Positions 52,041-61,348 of a stretch of DNA of 64,000 nucleotides are shown in pieces. Positions within the stretch are counted from its first letter, which is position 1, and each line of letters opens with the position of its first letter. The DNA is from Granulicella sp. dw_53 (GTDB lineage Bacteria; Acidobacteriota; Terriglobia; Terriglobales; Acidobacteriaceae): assembly GCF_018449545.1 (NCBI RefSeq), contig NZ_JAAVUR010000013.1, positions 62,001 through 126,000 of the forward strand, read 5' to 3'. The position numbers and the translations under genes are program-made. The notes beneath the pieces were generated by a model. The model searched no databases. It saw nothing but the letters and a program-made list of their open reading frames with translations, and was not told where the DNA came from.

Positions 52041-53078
52041 TCAACGAATTCCCAGACTCGCAGCCAGCAACTCATAGCTCCTTAATCGAGCCGCATGATC
52101 CCAGACGATCGTGTTCACGACCAGCTCCCCGATCCCTAACTCCCCAGCCATCGCCAGTAACTGGTTCGCCACCTTCTCCGGAGTTCCCACAAAGTACCGC
52201 GGCCACTCCCCCTCCTCCACAGCGATATCTCCAAATACCTGCAACTCCTGCAGGGCATCTTTGGGCGCGGCAATCGGCCGGCGATCCCCCTGACGAATCC
52301 GTCTCTGCAACAACCGCACGCTCGAAGCGAGATAGTCTGCCTCCTCCTCCGTCTCCGCGCAGATCACACCCACCGCCACTGTAGCCTCCGGCGCCTGCCT
52401 GGCTCCAGGACGATCCACCAACTGGAAGTTCCGTTTGTAGGCCTCGATCGCAGCCCGCGTATGGACCGGGCTGAAGAAATGCGCAAAGGCATACGGCAAT
52501 CCAAACTCCACCGCCGCCGCGGAGCTCCACATGCTTGACCCCAACATCCACACATCCGGAGCGCCCGGCACCTCCGGAGACACTCTCAATCCGGCAAACG
52601 GGTGGCCCGCCGGAAAGGTCCTCTCAAAATAAGCCAGTAACTCCGCCACCTGTTGTTGAAAGTCATCCTCCTGCCGTGCCTTCCGGTCCCGCCGCAGCGC
52701 CAGAGCCTCCACCGGCCCGCCCCCCGGAGCCCGCCCCAGACCCAGATCCACTCTCCCCGGATACAGTGCGTGCAGCATACGGAAGACCTCCGCTACCTTG
52801 AACGCGCTGTAGTGCGGCAGCATGATCCCGCCCGACCCGATCCGTATCCGCTGCGTCTCCGCGCCGATCCTCGCCAGCATCACCTCCGGAGCCGTACACG
52901 CCAGCGTATCCATCGCATGGTGCTCGCTCATCCAGAACCGTGTGTACCCCAGTGCATCCACCCGTCGCGCCAACGAAATCGAGTTCTGCAGTGCATCTCC
53001 CGGCGTACTTCCGGCCGGTACCGGCGATTGGTCCAGTACCGACAACCGCAAACTTCCTTCCACCTTCGAATCTGCCAT
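52041..53078 (-). CDS. LLM-class flavin-dependent oxidoreductase
   Basis: A 345-residue luciferase-like monooxygenase-fold enzyme. LRLSVLDQSPVPAGSTPGDA at the start, RFWMSEHHAMDTLACTAPEV (about 48-67), IRIGSGGIMLPHYS and GRVDLGLGRAPGG (about 107-119) are the marks of the single-component bacterial-luciferase relatives. It uses FMNH2 or F420-type cofactors to oxidise or reduce unknown substrates. No flavin reductase gene is adjacent. It is a single gene on the minus strand, followed by a convergent-free gap and the ribosome-like small gene. Confidence 0.85.
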   Translation of the reverse strand: MADSKVEGSLRLSVLDQSPVPAGSTPGDALQNSISLARRVDALGYTRFWMSEHHAMDTLACTAPEVMLARIGAETQRIRIGSGGIMLPHYSAFKVAEVFRMLHALYPGRVDLGLGRAPGGGPVEALALRRDRKARQEDDFQQQVAELLAYFERTFPAGHPFAGLRVSPEVPGAPDVWMLGSSMWSSAAAVEFGLPYAFAHFFSPVHTRAAIEAYKRNFQLVDRPGARQAPEATVAVGVICAETEEEADYLASSVRLLQRRIRQGDRRPIAAPKDALQELQVFGDIAVEEGEWPRYFVGTPEKVANQLLAMAGELGIGELVVNTIVWDHAARLRSYELLAASLGIR

Positions 53079-53126
53079 GCCCTGTTAGATGTCGCCCACC
53101 CCGAATCGACCCATACACCGCAGCCC

Positions 53127-54329
53127 CTAAGCCATAGCTAACACCCGGTTTCGCCCCGCCGCCTTCGCTCCATACAGCGCCGCATCGGCACGTCGAATCA
53201 TCTGATCCAGGTCGTCCTCCCCTCCCCGGTAAGTGGCAACGCCGAGGCTCAGCGTCATACGCATCTCTTCCCTGTCGTCTGCGAAGGAACCTAGGCAGCT
53301 CGGAAGAATCAGCGTCTCAATATTCGACCTCACCCGTTGCGCCACCAGCACCGCGGCCTCCGCATCCGCCCCCGGAAGTAAGGCCACGAACTCCTCGCCG
53401 CCCCATCGCCCCAGCACATCGACTCCCCGGACGGAATCCTGCATCTTCTCCACCACCGCACACAAGGCCTCATCTCCCCCATGATGTCCGTAGCGGTCGT
53501 TGATCTGCTTGAAATGATCCAGATCTGCCATCACCAGCGAAAACGGTCGCGCACTACGCCGGCTTCTTAGAAGCTCCTGCTCACACCACTCCCGGAAGAC
53601 CCTTCGGTTGTAGATCCGCGTTAAAGGATCCTTGCTCGCCATCTTCTCCAGCTCGTCAGCGAGATCGATAGTAGTCATCCAGAAAAAATTGAACGCAAGC
53701 CCCATCGCCGTAACCAGGTAGGAGAGAAATACCACCTTCTGCAGCGCGAGGAGTCGTTCGTGATTCATAAAGGATGCATGAAAGATCAACAGAAAGCTCC
53801 GCAACAAGTTGACCGCGATGAAGCAGCACAAGATCGTTCCGCTCAAATACGCCGGCAATCGTACGCTGCGCTTTCTCTCTCGAAACAACAGCACAGCCGT
53901 CTGAATGACCTGAGCCACCACCAGCAAACCCATCAAGACGATCCGCCCCGCCCTCAAGGGGGAGACATACGTCATCCATAAATAGCCAGACAGATGGATC
54001 AGCAACAGACACGCCCCGAATCGCGGGAACACCCGCCCCCACTTCCTCATCGAGAGGGTCGAGACATGCATCAGCACGACACCCAGCAGAATCAGAAAAT
54101 CCGAGAGGATTACGAAGAAAAACGGCGGGACCTGCCCACCCATCGTCAGCAGCCAAGCCCCCACGCCACCCGAGGCGAAGCCCGAACCCAGCCAGCCCAG
54201 CCCCAGCAGCCGTGGATTCGTCAGGCGTACCACCAGCAGCCCTAGGCTGCAGCAAAAGAGCAGGATAAAGCCGACAATTAAAATGGACGTGGCATCCAGC
54301 GCAGTCAACATGGACTGAAGCAAGTGCAT
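53127..54329 (-). CDS. Membrane diguanylate cyclase (GGEEF) with intact I-site
   Basis: A 400-residue protein with about seven hydrophobic segments in the first 220 residues and a GGDEF-type domain in the C-terminus. The catalytic loop GGEEF is at about 310-314 with MADLDHFKQINDRYGHHGGDE upstream in shortened form VMADLDHFKQINDRYG. Five residues before the loop lies RGVD, a full RxxD inhibitory site, so product feedback is expected. It makes cyclic di-GMP. The membrane part resembles 7TM sensor regions but has no named family. It is divergent from the UdgX gene (229-base gap). Confidence 0.9.
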   Translation of the reverse strand: MHLLQSMLTALDATSILIVGFILLFCCSLGLLVVRLTNPRLLGLGWLGSGFASGGVGAWLLTMGGQVPPFFFVILSDFLILLGVVLMHVSTLSMRKWGRVFPRFGACLLLIHLSGYLWMTYVSPLRAGRIVLMGLLVVAQVIQTAVLLFRERKRSVRLPAYLSGTILCCFIAVNLLRSFLLIFHASFMNHERLLALQKVVFLSYLVTAMGLAFNFFWMTTIDLADELEKMASKDPLTRIYNRRVFREWCEQELLRSRRSARPFSLVMADLDHFKQINDRYGHHGGDEALCAVVEKMQDSVRGVDVLGRWGGEEFVALLPGADAEAAVLVAQRVRSNIETLILPSCLGSFADDREEMRMTLSLGVATYRGGEDDLDQMIRRADAALYGAKAAGRNRVLAMA

Positions 54330-54558
54330 AGGGTCCCAACTTCCACCGCTCAGTTCGCCGAACGAACGCGGTTCAAGCGAGCGAAGGGTCGAATGTGGTT
54401 TTACGGTGCTGCCGTGAGTGTATTCGACATAGGCTGTTCAGGGTGCGGCACAGAAGGACTATCGGCCTAAAACGTTTTAACTTTTCCCACTAGCCTTAAA
54501 TTTCTCCGCAAGATCCAGAAAAATCTACCATTCCTGCATCCAAACGCCAGACCATTCC

Positions 54559-56100
54559 ATGAGACAGGTTCTCCTCCAACCCGACTTCGAAGCCTGGCGC
54601 GAAGCCGCCCGCGAGGCCCTTCACTCCGGCTACGCGCCCCAGGATCTCGATCTCCAGGACGCCACAGCCTCCGCCTCCCTCGCTCTCTCGCTCGATACCG
54701 GCGAGGCCCCCACCGGAACTTCCTTTCCCCGCCCTCACACCTCGCAAGCCTTCCTCGAAACCGCCGTCTTCGCCGCCGCCAATCGGAATCCCGACCGCTG
54801 GAACCTCCTCTATCGGATTCTCTACCGCCTCCAGACCGACCGCGTCCTGCTCAGTCAAGAATCCGACCCCGACGTAGCGGAGCTCCTCCGCCTCTCCGCC
54901 CAGGTCCAGCGCGAGATACACCAGATGCAGGTCTTTGTGCAGTTCCGCAAAGTCCTCCGCGCCGGCGAGCTCGTCCTCTCCGATCATCGTCCCGTAGTCC
55001 TGGACGAAACCCTCCCTCCACCCAGCCCGAACCAACCCGAGCCTCACCACCTCGTCCTCGCCACTCCAACCCCCTTCGGAACGAATAAGACCGAACTGGA
55101 ACAATGCCTCCCAGCCGAACCTCCACCCAACCAGCCTCCCGCCCCCGACGAAGACTGTGAGTACTTCATCGCCTGGTACCAGCCCGAACATCGCATCCTC
55201 CCACTTGCCGCTCCCTTCTTCGCCAAGCGCTTCGCCATCCTCCGCTGGACGATCCTCACTCCCGACGCCATCATCTCCTGGAATCCAGTCTCGAAGACCC
55301 TCACCTCCGCCCCCGGCATACCACGCGAAACCGCACCATCCGAAGAAGAGTTGGAAGACCTCTGGCGCACCCACTACGCCGAAATCGCAACCCCCATCCC
55401 CCTCAACCCCGTCCCTAAACCCAAGCCCAGAGTCCTGCCCATGGCCCCACGTACCCAACCCAAACAATCCGCCGAGCCCTTCGTCCCACCTCACCCAACC
55501 CTCCGCTCCATCCAGGAGGCGCTCCCCACCTGCCGGGGCTGCGACCTCTACCGCCACGCGACCCAGGTAGTCCCCGGCCGCGGCCCCGCCCACGCCCCCT
55601 TGCTCATCGTCGGAGAACAACCCGGCGATCAGGAAGACCTCCAGGGCCTCCCCTTCGTCGGTCCAGCCGGCAAGCTCCTGGACCGCACCCTCGCCGAGCT
55701 CGACATCGACCGCTCTCTCCTCTTCGTCACCAACGCCGTCAAGCACTTCAAATTCGTGCAGCGCGGCAAGCTCCGCATCCACCAGAACCCCCGCCTCTCC
55801 GAGCTCACCGCCTGCCGCCCCTGGCTCCAGGCTGAGATCGCCACCCTCAAGCCCCGCGTCGTCCTCTGCCTCGGAGCCTCCGCCTCCAAATCCCTCCTCG
55901 GAGGCTCCTTCGGACTCATGCGCGACCGCGGCAAAGTCCACAGCACTCCCTTCGCCGATAAAGTCATCGCCACCTTCCATCCCTCCGCCATCCTCCGCGC
56001 CCCCGACGAGAAGGCCCGCCACCAGATGTTGGAGCACTTTAAAACCGACCTGGCCCACGCCGCCCACCTTGCCCTTAAACCAGCCGCCACCGCCGTATGA
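54559..56100 (+). CDS. DUF4130-UdgX fusion, uracil-DNA-binding glycosylase
   Basis: A 513-residue cytoplasmic DNA-repair protein. Residues 1-270 form a TIGR03915/DUF4130-type domain (LLYRILYRLQTDRVLL, YFIAWYQPEHRILPLAAPFF), followed by a Pro-rich linker and a family 4-like uracil-DNA glycosylase domain from about 325. GEQPGDQEDLQGLPFVGPAG (352 onward) is the water-activation loop and KHFKFVQRGKLRIHQNP (about 395-411) is the UdgX R-loop; its His at 408 matches the residue by which UdgX bonds covalently to abasic uracil sites. Two cysteines CRGCDL near 332 fit the iron-sulfur site. The radical-SAM partner often found next to this fusion is absent here. Confidence 0.9.
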   Translation: MRQVLLQPDFEAWREAAREALHSGYAPQDLDLQDATASASLALSLDTGEAPTGTSFPRPHTSQAFLETAVFAAANRNPDRWNLLYRILYRLQTDRVLLSQESDPDVAELLRLSAQVQREIHQMQVFVQFRKVLRAGELVLSDHRPVVLDETLPPPSPNQPEPHHLVLATPTPFGTNKTELEQCLPAEPPPNQPPAPDEDCEYFIAWYQPEHRILPLAAPFFAKRFAILRWTILTPDAIISWNPVSKTLTSAPGIPRETAPSEEELEDLWRTHYAEIATPIPLNPVPKPKPRVLPMAPRTQPKQSAEPFVPPHPTLRSIQEALPTCRGCDLYRHATQVVPGRGPAHAPLLIVGEQPGDQEDLQGLPFVGPAGKLLDRTLAELDIDRSLLFVTNAVKHFKFVQRGKLRIHQNPRLSELTACRPWLQAEIATLKPRVVLCLGASASKSLLGGSFGLMRDRGKVHSTPFADKVIATFHPSAILRAPDEKARHQMLEHFKTDLAHAAHLALKPAATAV

Positions 56101-56209
56101 TAGAAAGTACCGGGTCCTACAGGCCCCTGCCAGAACCCTCCACCAGAGCTCGGCAGACTTCGCCCGCAACTACCGATCTGCCGCCGTAAGCTGCAGCAAG
56201 GAGAACTAC

Positions 56210-57010
56210 TTGAGCACCCTCCCAACCCCCGGAACCAGCCCCGAGATCATGGCCTCCACCCTCCCCTCGTTCGACGCCGCAGCCTTCGCCGCCTACACCT
56301 TGTCCTCGCGAAAGAACCTCGCCGCCGTCCTCGACCACACCCTCCTCAAACCCGACGCCACCCGCACCCAGGTCCTCCAGATCTGCCACGAAGCCGCCGA
56401 GCATGGCTTCGCCTGCGCCATGGTCAACCCCACCTGGGTCGCCGTCGCCGCCTCCGCCCTCGCCGGAACCGGTGTACCCGTCGGCGTCGTCATCGGCTTC
56501 CCCCTGGGAGCAACCCTCTCCAGCTCCAAGCGCGACGAGACCGTCCGCGTCCTCAAACAAGGCGCCCACGACGTAGACATGGTCCTCAACATCGGCCTGC
56601 TTAAATCCGGCCAGCCCAGCGACTACGAAGCCGTCTTCAACGACATCCACGGTGTAGCCGAACTCGCCCACGCCTCCGGAGCGATCGTCAAAGTCATCCT
56701 CGAGACCTGCCTCCTTACCTTTGAAGAAAAACTCCGCGCCTCCGAGATCGCCCTCTCCGCCGGAGCCGACTTCCTCAAAACCAGCACCGGCTTCGCCAAC
56801 GGTGGAGCCACCGTCGACGACATCACTATCCTCCGCGGCGTTGCCGGAAATCGTGCCGGGGTCAAAGCCTCCGGCGGCATCCGCTCCCTGGCCGACGCCT
56901 CCGCCATGCTTCATGCCGGAGCCAACCGCATCGGAGCCAGCGCAAGCGTCAAGATCCTCGCCGAACTGGCAGGCCAGGCTCCCTCCGACAACGCACCCTC
57001 CGGCTACTAA
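56210..57010 (+). CDS. deoC: Deoxyribose-phosphate aldolase
   Basis: A 266-residue class I aldolase that splits 2-deoxyribose-5-phosphate into acetaldehyde and glyceraldehyde-3-phosphate in deoxynucleoside breakdown. The Schiff-base lysine is in GADFLKTSTGF, the second lysine in GVKASGGIRS, and the Asp in AHDVDMVLNIG. I start it at TTG 56210, as AAGGAG lies 5 bases upstream; ATG 56249 is the alternative and would remove 13 residues. The N-terminal 40 residues before DHTLLKPDA are longer than usual. It follows the UdgX gene, whose stop is 109 bases upstream. Confidence 0.95.
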   Translation: MSTLPTPGTSPEIMASTLPSFDAAAFAAYTLSSRKNLAAVLDHTLLKPDATRTQVLQICHEAAEHGFACAMVNPTWVAVAASALAGTGVPVGVVIGFPLGATLSSSKRDETVRVLKQGAHDVDMVLNIGLLKSGQPSDYEAVFNDIHGVAELAHASGAIVKVILETCLLTFEEKLRASEIALSAGADFLKTSTGFANGGATVDDITILRGVAGNRAGVKASGGIRSLADASAMLHAGANRIGASASVKILAELAGQAPSDNAPSGY

Positions 57011-57060
57011 AATCAACCCTGCCCGCCTCCGCGACGATACCCCCGTCGCCAGCCGTCCAC

Positions 57061-59070
57061 ATGGGCCCGGGTAGTATCATCAAGACTTCAATGTCTTCCG
57101 CTAACAAACCGCGCCGACCCACTGCCGCAGGCGGCGACACCCCTCATCCCGGCGACACCCCTCATCCCGGCGACCACTTCGAAGGGGACTACCGGCCCGC
57201 GCCTCCTCCCGATGGAGAACCCGCGCCCCCCACCCCGGCTCTCTCCAACATCCGCGTCGAGCCCCTCCAGATCGACTTTCTCCACCGCCTCGCCGACGCC
57301 CTCAACGCCACCCTCGATCTCAATACCCTCATGCACCGGGTCGCCGACCTCGCCCGTGCCGTCATCGACTTCCGCATCTTCGCCATCCTTTTGCTCAACG
57401 ACCGCACCAACGAGCTCTGGATGCGCTTTCAGACCGGCCACAGCCCCGAGACCGAGCGCATGCGCATCAAGCTCGGCCGCGGCATCGTCGGACAAGCCGC
57501 TCTCCATCGCAAGTCCATCCTCATCCACGACGTAGGCACCCCAGGCAACTACATCGAGCACTACATCGAGGGCAACCCCATCGTCCGCTCGGAGTTGGCC
57601 GTCCCCCTCATCATCAAGAACAAAGTCATCGGCATCATCGACATCCAGTCCGAGTACCCCTCCTTCTTCACCACCGATCACCAGCGCCTGCTCGAGCTCG
57701 TCGCCTCCCGCGTCGCCGTCGCCATCGAAAACGCCCGCCTCTACACCCGCGTCTCCCGTCAGGCCCAAACCCTCACCGTCCTCAACGAGATCTCCCGCGA
57801 GATCACCAGCATCCTCGACCTCGACGACCTCCTCGAGCGCATCGGCCACCTCGTCAAGCGCGTCATCGACTTCCAGATGTTCACCATCCTCCTCTGGAAC
57901 GAACGCCGCGAACGCCTCGAACATCGCTTCTCCTCCCGCTACGGTGAGCGAATCGCGCGCGAGCGCACCGTCTCCCTCGGTCAAGGAATTATCGGCGCCG
58001 CCGCCCAACTCCGTGAGCCAGTTCTCGCACCCGACGTCCGCAAAGACCCCCGTTACGTCTCCGAAAACCCCGAGACCCGCTCCGAGCTCTCCGTGCCGCT
58101 CATCTATAAGGGCAACGTCATCGGCGTCCTCGACCTCGAACACACCCGCGTCAATTACTTCACCGAAGACCACCAGCGCACGCTCTCCACCCTCGCCGCG
58201 CAGGTCGCCATCTCGATTGCCAACGCCCGCCTCTATCAGCGCATCCACGAAGAGGAGCAGCGCATGGAGCGCGACCTCGAGATGGCCCGACAGGTTCAGC
58301 TTCGGCTCATGCCTCCCTTTCCTCCCACCCTCGAACGCGCCGAGATCGCCGCTAAGTTCATGGCCGCCCGCTCCATCGGCGGAGACATCTACGACTTCCT
58401 CGACTACGGCCCCGGACGCGTCGCCCTCGCCGTAGGAGACGTCTCCGGCAAGGCCGCCCCAGCCGCTCTCTACGCCGCCCTGGTCAGCGGCATCCTGCGC
58501 TCGCTCGCCAACCAGCACCTCTCTCCCGCCGCCATGCTCGCCGCGCTCAACGATCAGCTTCAAGAGCGTAAGCTCGACTCCCAATACGTCACCATGATCA
58601 TGGCCGTCTGGGACGACTCCAATCAAACCCTTCAGATCGCCAACGCCGGCTCCGTCCAGCCTCTCTTCGTCTCCACCGTGCAGAACGCGTCCGTCCCCTG
58701 CCTCCCCACCACCCGCACCAAGGACCCCGTTCCCCCGCCAGAGCCAGTCGTCACCAGCAGCGTCTGCGTCCGCACCATTCACGCCGAAGGCTTCCCTCTC
58801 GGCCTCTTCCCGAACGTCGAGTACGAAGAGTTCACCCTCTCCACCCAACCCGGAGACCTCATCGTCTTCTTCTCTGACGGCATCGTCGACGCCCAGAACG
58901 CGGTCGGCGACATGTTCGGCGAGGAGCGTCTCGCCGAGGTCCTTCAAACCCAGGCCCAGCCCACGACCGCCGCCACCGCCGCCGAAGCGATCCTCGACGC
59001 CGTAGCCGCCTTCCAATCCGGCACCGCACACTTCGACGACGAAACCGTAGTAATCCTCCGCGCCCTCTAA
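57061..59070 (+). CDS. GAF-GAF-SpoIIE (PP2C/RsbU-type) phosphatase
   Basis: A 669-residue cytoplasmic regulator. After a Pro-rich start come two tandem GAF domains (about 75-225 and 240-405; TLMHRVADLARAVIDFRIFA and LLERIGHLVKRVIDFQMFTI show their likeness), a helical linker (MERDLEMARQVQLRLMP) and a SpoIIE-type serine phosphatase with metal residues in SIGGDIYDFL and VGDVSGKAAPAALYAALVSG and the C-terminal FSDGIVDAQN. Such proteins dephosphorylate anti-anti-sigma factors in partner-switching. No STAS or anti-sigma gene is adjacent, so the target lies elsewhere. ATG 57091 is an alternative start. Confidence 0.9.
   Translation: MGPGSIIKTSMSSANKPRRPTAAGGDTPHPGDTPHPGDHFEGDYRPAPPPDGEPAPPTPALSNIRVEPLQIDFLHRLADALNATLDLNTLMHRVADLARAVIDFRIFAILLLNDRTNELWMRFQTGHSPETERMRIKLGRGIVGQAALHRKSILIHDVGTPGNYIEHYIEGNPIVRSELAVPLIIKNKVIGIIDIQSEYPSFFTTDHQRLLELVASRVAVAIENARLYTRVSRQAQTLTVLNEISREITSILDLDDLLERIGHLVKRVIDFQMFTILLWNERRERLEHRFSSRYGERIARERTVSLGQGIIGAAAQLREPVLAPDVRKDPRYVSENPETRSELSVPLIYKGNVIGVLDLEHTRVNYFTEDHQRTLSTLAAQVAISIANARLYQRIHEEEQRMERDLEMARQVQLRLMPPFPPTLERAEIAAKFMAARSIGGDIYDFLDYGPGRVALAVGDVSGKAAPAALYAALVSGILRSLANQHLSPAAMLAALNDQLQERKLDSQYVTMIMAVWDDSNQTLQIANAGSVQPLFVSTVQNASVPCLPTTRTKDPVPPPEPVVTSSVCVRTIHAEGFPLGLFPNVEYEEFTLSTQPGDLIVFFSDGIVDAQNAVGDMFGEERLAEVLQTQAQPTTAATAAEAILDAVAAFQSGTAHFDDETVVILRAL
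57133..57174 (+). repeat. Perfect 18-bp tandem duplication inside the phosphatase gene
   Basis: Two exact copies of GGCGACACCCCTCATCCC (57133-57150, 57151-57168) plus the first six bases of a third. They encode GDTPHP twice in the disordered N-terminus, in frame. Identity at DNA level points to recent slippage. Confidence 0.85.
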
Positions 59071-59123
59071 AAAAACAACCGCAACGAACAAGTTGCAGCA
59101 CACCTCCACCGGAAGCCACAAAA

Positions 59124-59169
59124 CCGGGTGCCCCACCCTTTTTGCAGCTTCATCGCAAATAGGGTGGGG
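59124..59169. repeat. REP-like palindromic element, copy 1
   Basis: After the leader CCGGGTG, CCCCACCCTTTTTGC (59131-59145) pairs with GCAAATAGGGTGGGG (59155-59169) over 15 bp with one mismatch. The same leader and stem motif recur 89 bases downstream. It follows the phosphatase gene and could stop transcription or protect the mRNA end. Confidence 0.6.
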
Positions 59170-59212
59170 TATCGGGCAAAGCTCGACCGCACTCCTTCCC
59201 AAACCCAACAGC

Positions 59213-59257
59213 CCGGGTGCCCCATCCTTCGCGCCTCTGTCTCTTGCGAAGGGTGGG
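59213..59257. repeat. REP-like palindromic element, copy 2
   Basis: The leader CCGGGTGC is followed by CCCATCCTTCGC (59221-59232), pairing with GCGAAGGGTGGG (59246-59257) over 12 bp with one mismatch. Leader and left arm match copy 1 at nearly every base up to CCTT, so both belong to one repeat family. Confidence 0.6.
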
Positions 59258-59335
59258 ATTCTCTGCTCTCCCACAGCCCAATATCTTGTTACAGTTTTCC
59301 AGACATAATAAAACCAACACAGAAAGGAGAAGCGC

Positions 59336-59656
59336 ATGCAAACCAATTCCCTAAAAAATCCCACTGTCAAAGCCGCAATCGAAGCGCTACAAAACGGAGA
59401 TCGCGAAGCCTGGACCGCTCTCTTTGAACCCAATGCCAAACTCTACGACGACGGCAACCCTCGCAACCTGGACAAGTTCACCAACGACGCCCTTGGTCAC
59501 GAGCGCTTCACCTCCATCGACAAAATCGAAAACAACGGACTCGACATCGAGGGCGAGTTTCACACGGAAGCGTGGGGAGACTTCCGGAGCTACTTCAGAT
59601 TCCAGCTCGGCTCAACAGGAAAAATACATCGTCTCGATATAGGACAAGCCGAATAA
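59336..59656 (+). CDS. NTF2/SnoaL-like small protein
   Basis: A 106-residue cytoplasmic protein with the cone-like alpha+beta layout of the nuclear transport factor 2 superfamily: a helix (TVKAAIEALQNGDREAWTAL), the FEPNAKLYDDGN strand, and paired strands at the end (FRSYFRFQLGSTGKIHRLDI). Members are isomerases, dehydratases or binding proteins; no catalytic set is obvious. AAAGGAG lies 6 bases before ATG 59336, a strong ribosome site. It is a single gene. Confidence 0.75.
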   Translation: MQTNSLKNPTVKAAIEALQNGDREAWTALFEPNAKLYDDGNPRNLDKFTNDALGHERFTSIDKIENNGLDIEGEFHTEAWGDFRSYFRFQLGSTGKIHRLDIGQAE

Positions 59657-59886
59657 GCGAGAGCTCGGCATAGGCTGAAAGCCACAACTGGTCAACACTT
59701 CACGCTCTGAGAAAGATTTCAAACTACGTCACAGAGCACGAAGGCAATCGCCTCGTCTTTTTCCAACACAATATAAGTTATCATCTGACATCAGTTATCT
59801 CTTTGCATCCGTGTCGCAAGGCGATACATGCCATAAGCGTCCACCCGTCTTCCCCAACTTCATCTACCACTACAGAGTGAGGGTCC

Positions 59887-61308
59887 ATGAGCACCTTGAA
59901 ACAAGTCATAAAAACCGCCGGGCCGATCGCCGCCGGCATCGTGGGGGCGTGCCTGCTTACAGGCAAAATCGTCTCAGCCGCGGGCCAGGAAGCGCAACCC
60001 GTAAAGAATAGCTATCAGCCTGTAGACGACAAAGAGACCTTCGCCTCAATCCACAGCCGCATGGTCGCCGCCAAGCCTGCAATCATGCAACGCCAGATGG
60101 ATCTACTGACAGAACGCTACGACCTCAGCGACCGTCCCGCCGCCGGCGTCGTCATGGATCGCACCAAGCCCATCCAGGAAGGTGTGCGCGTCAAGCTGCC
60201 CCAGGGCGTGACCTGGACCGAGCTATCCCGCCAGACACCCGATCAGATCCTCCAGAAAGGAATCTTCCCCCAGGGCTTCCTGCCCCTGCCCCACGCAAAC
60301 CATCCCGAGGGCGGCATGGTCTTTCCAAAGACCGAGATCGATGAACTAAAGAAACAGGAAGATCGCGACCTCACCCGCTTCGACCTCGACTTCGACATCC
60401 CCGACCGCTTCCTCGCCGAGTTCCCTGCCGCCATCTACCTGAGCACTCGACCCGACCTCGGCGACGTCTCGCAGGGCAAGCTCGTCACCATCGACAACTA
60501 CTACGAGATGTTCAGCGGCATCCTGAACCCCAAGCAGATCGAAGGTCTGCGCCTCTTGCTGACCCCCTTTCCCCAGCAGCAGTTCAACCAGACCAACGAC
60601 CGCCGCTCCGACAAAGCCAGCCGAGGAGTCGCCTGCTTGGACTGCCATCAAAACGGCGGAACCAACGGAGCCTTCCATCTCGTCGGCGACATTCGCCCCC
60701 AGGAGTTCCGCCACCGCATCGAGACCCCCGCCCTGCGCGGCGTCAATATTCAGCGTCTCTTCGGCTCCCAGCGCGCCCTTAAGACAGTCGAAGACTTCAC
60801 CGAGTTTGAACAGCGAGCCGCCTACTTCGACGGCGACCACGTCATCGCTGCGAAGAAGGGCGTAAACGTGCTGGATCGTGGAAGCCAGGTCCACTTCATG
60901 GCCGAGTTCGAAGAGATCCTCGACTTCCCTCCCGCCCCCAAGCTGGGTTGGGACGGCAAGCTCGACCCCACCAAGGCCACCCCCGCCGAACTCCACGGCC
61001 AGGAGGTCTTCTTCGGCAAGGGACAGTGCGCGACCTGCCACTCCGGTTCGTACTTCACCGACAACACCATGCACGACCTGCACGCCGAGCGCTTCTACAA
61101 GCAGCACATGGTCAACGGCATGATGATGGCCCGCGACGGCGCAATCAAAACCTTCCCACTACGCGGAATCAAGGACACCCCACCCTACCTGCACGACGGC
61201 CGCCTCCTTACCTTGGATGACACCGTCGAATACTTCAACCTCGTCTTGGGCACCAAGCTCACCGAACAGGAGAAGAAGGACTTGGTAGTCTTCATGCGCG
61301 CTCTATAA
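59887..61308 (+). CDS. Di-haem cytochrome c peroxidase-like protein, exported
   Basis: A 473-residue periplasmic protein. A signal or anchor segment (AAGIVGACLLTGKIVSAAG) is followed by two haem c sites, CLDCH (about 250-254) and CATCH (about 381-385). The C-terminal domain has the bacterial cytochrome c peroxidase layout: GKGQCATCHSGSYFTDN, a Met-rich loop (MVNGMMMARDG) and the FPLRGIKDTPPYLHDGRLL end. The N-terminal 240 residues are longer than in classic CcpA, so the substrate may not be peroxide. It is unlike the di-haem protein at 4927 in length and haem spacing. A strong hairpin follows at 61349. Confidence 0.85.
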   Translation: MSTLKQVIKTAGPIAAGIVGACLLTGKIVSAAGQEAQPVKNSYQPVDDKETFASIHSRMVAAKPAIMQRQMDLLTERYDLSDRPAAGVVMDRTKPIQEGVRVKLPQGVTWTELSRQTPDQILQKGIFPQGFLPLPHANHPEGGMVFPKTEIDELKKQEDRDLTRFDLDFDIPDRFLAEFPAAIYLSTRPDLGDVSQGKLVTIDNYYEMFSGILNPKQIEGLRLLLTPFPQQQFNQTNDRRSDKASRGVACLDCHQNGGTNGAFHLVGDIRPQEFRHRIETPALRGVNIQRLFGSQRALKTVEDFTEFEQRAAYFDGDHVIAAKKGVNVLDRGSQVHFMAEFEEILDFPPAPKLGWDGKLDPTKATPAELHGQEVFFGKGQCATCHSGSYFTDNTMHDLHAERFYKQHMVNGMMMARDGAIKTFPLRGIKDTPPYLHDGRLLTLDDTVEYFNLVLGTKLTEQEKKDLVVFMRAL

Positions 61309-61348
61309 CCCGCAACAAGGGACTTACTTCTTTGTGCGTGATGCATCG

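Noticed and set aside
54496..56169. 557-codon frame antisense to the UdgX gene
   Set aside because: It results from the GC-rich third positions of the real gene; Gly/Glu-rich composition, no domain, while the plus-strand protein has clear catalytic motifs.
57088..59439. 783-codon frame antisense to the SpoIIE phosphatase gene
   Set aside because: Same cause; the plus strand encodes recognisable GAF and SpoIIE domains.
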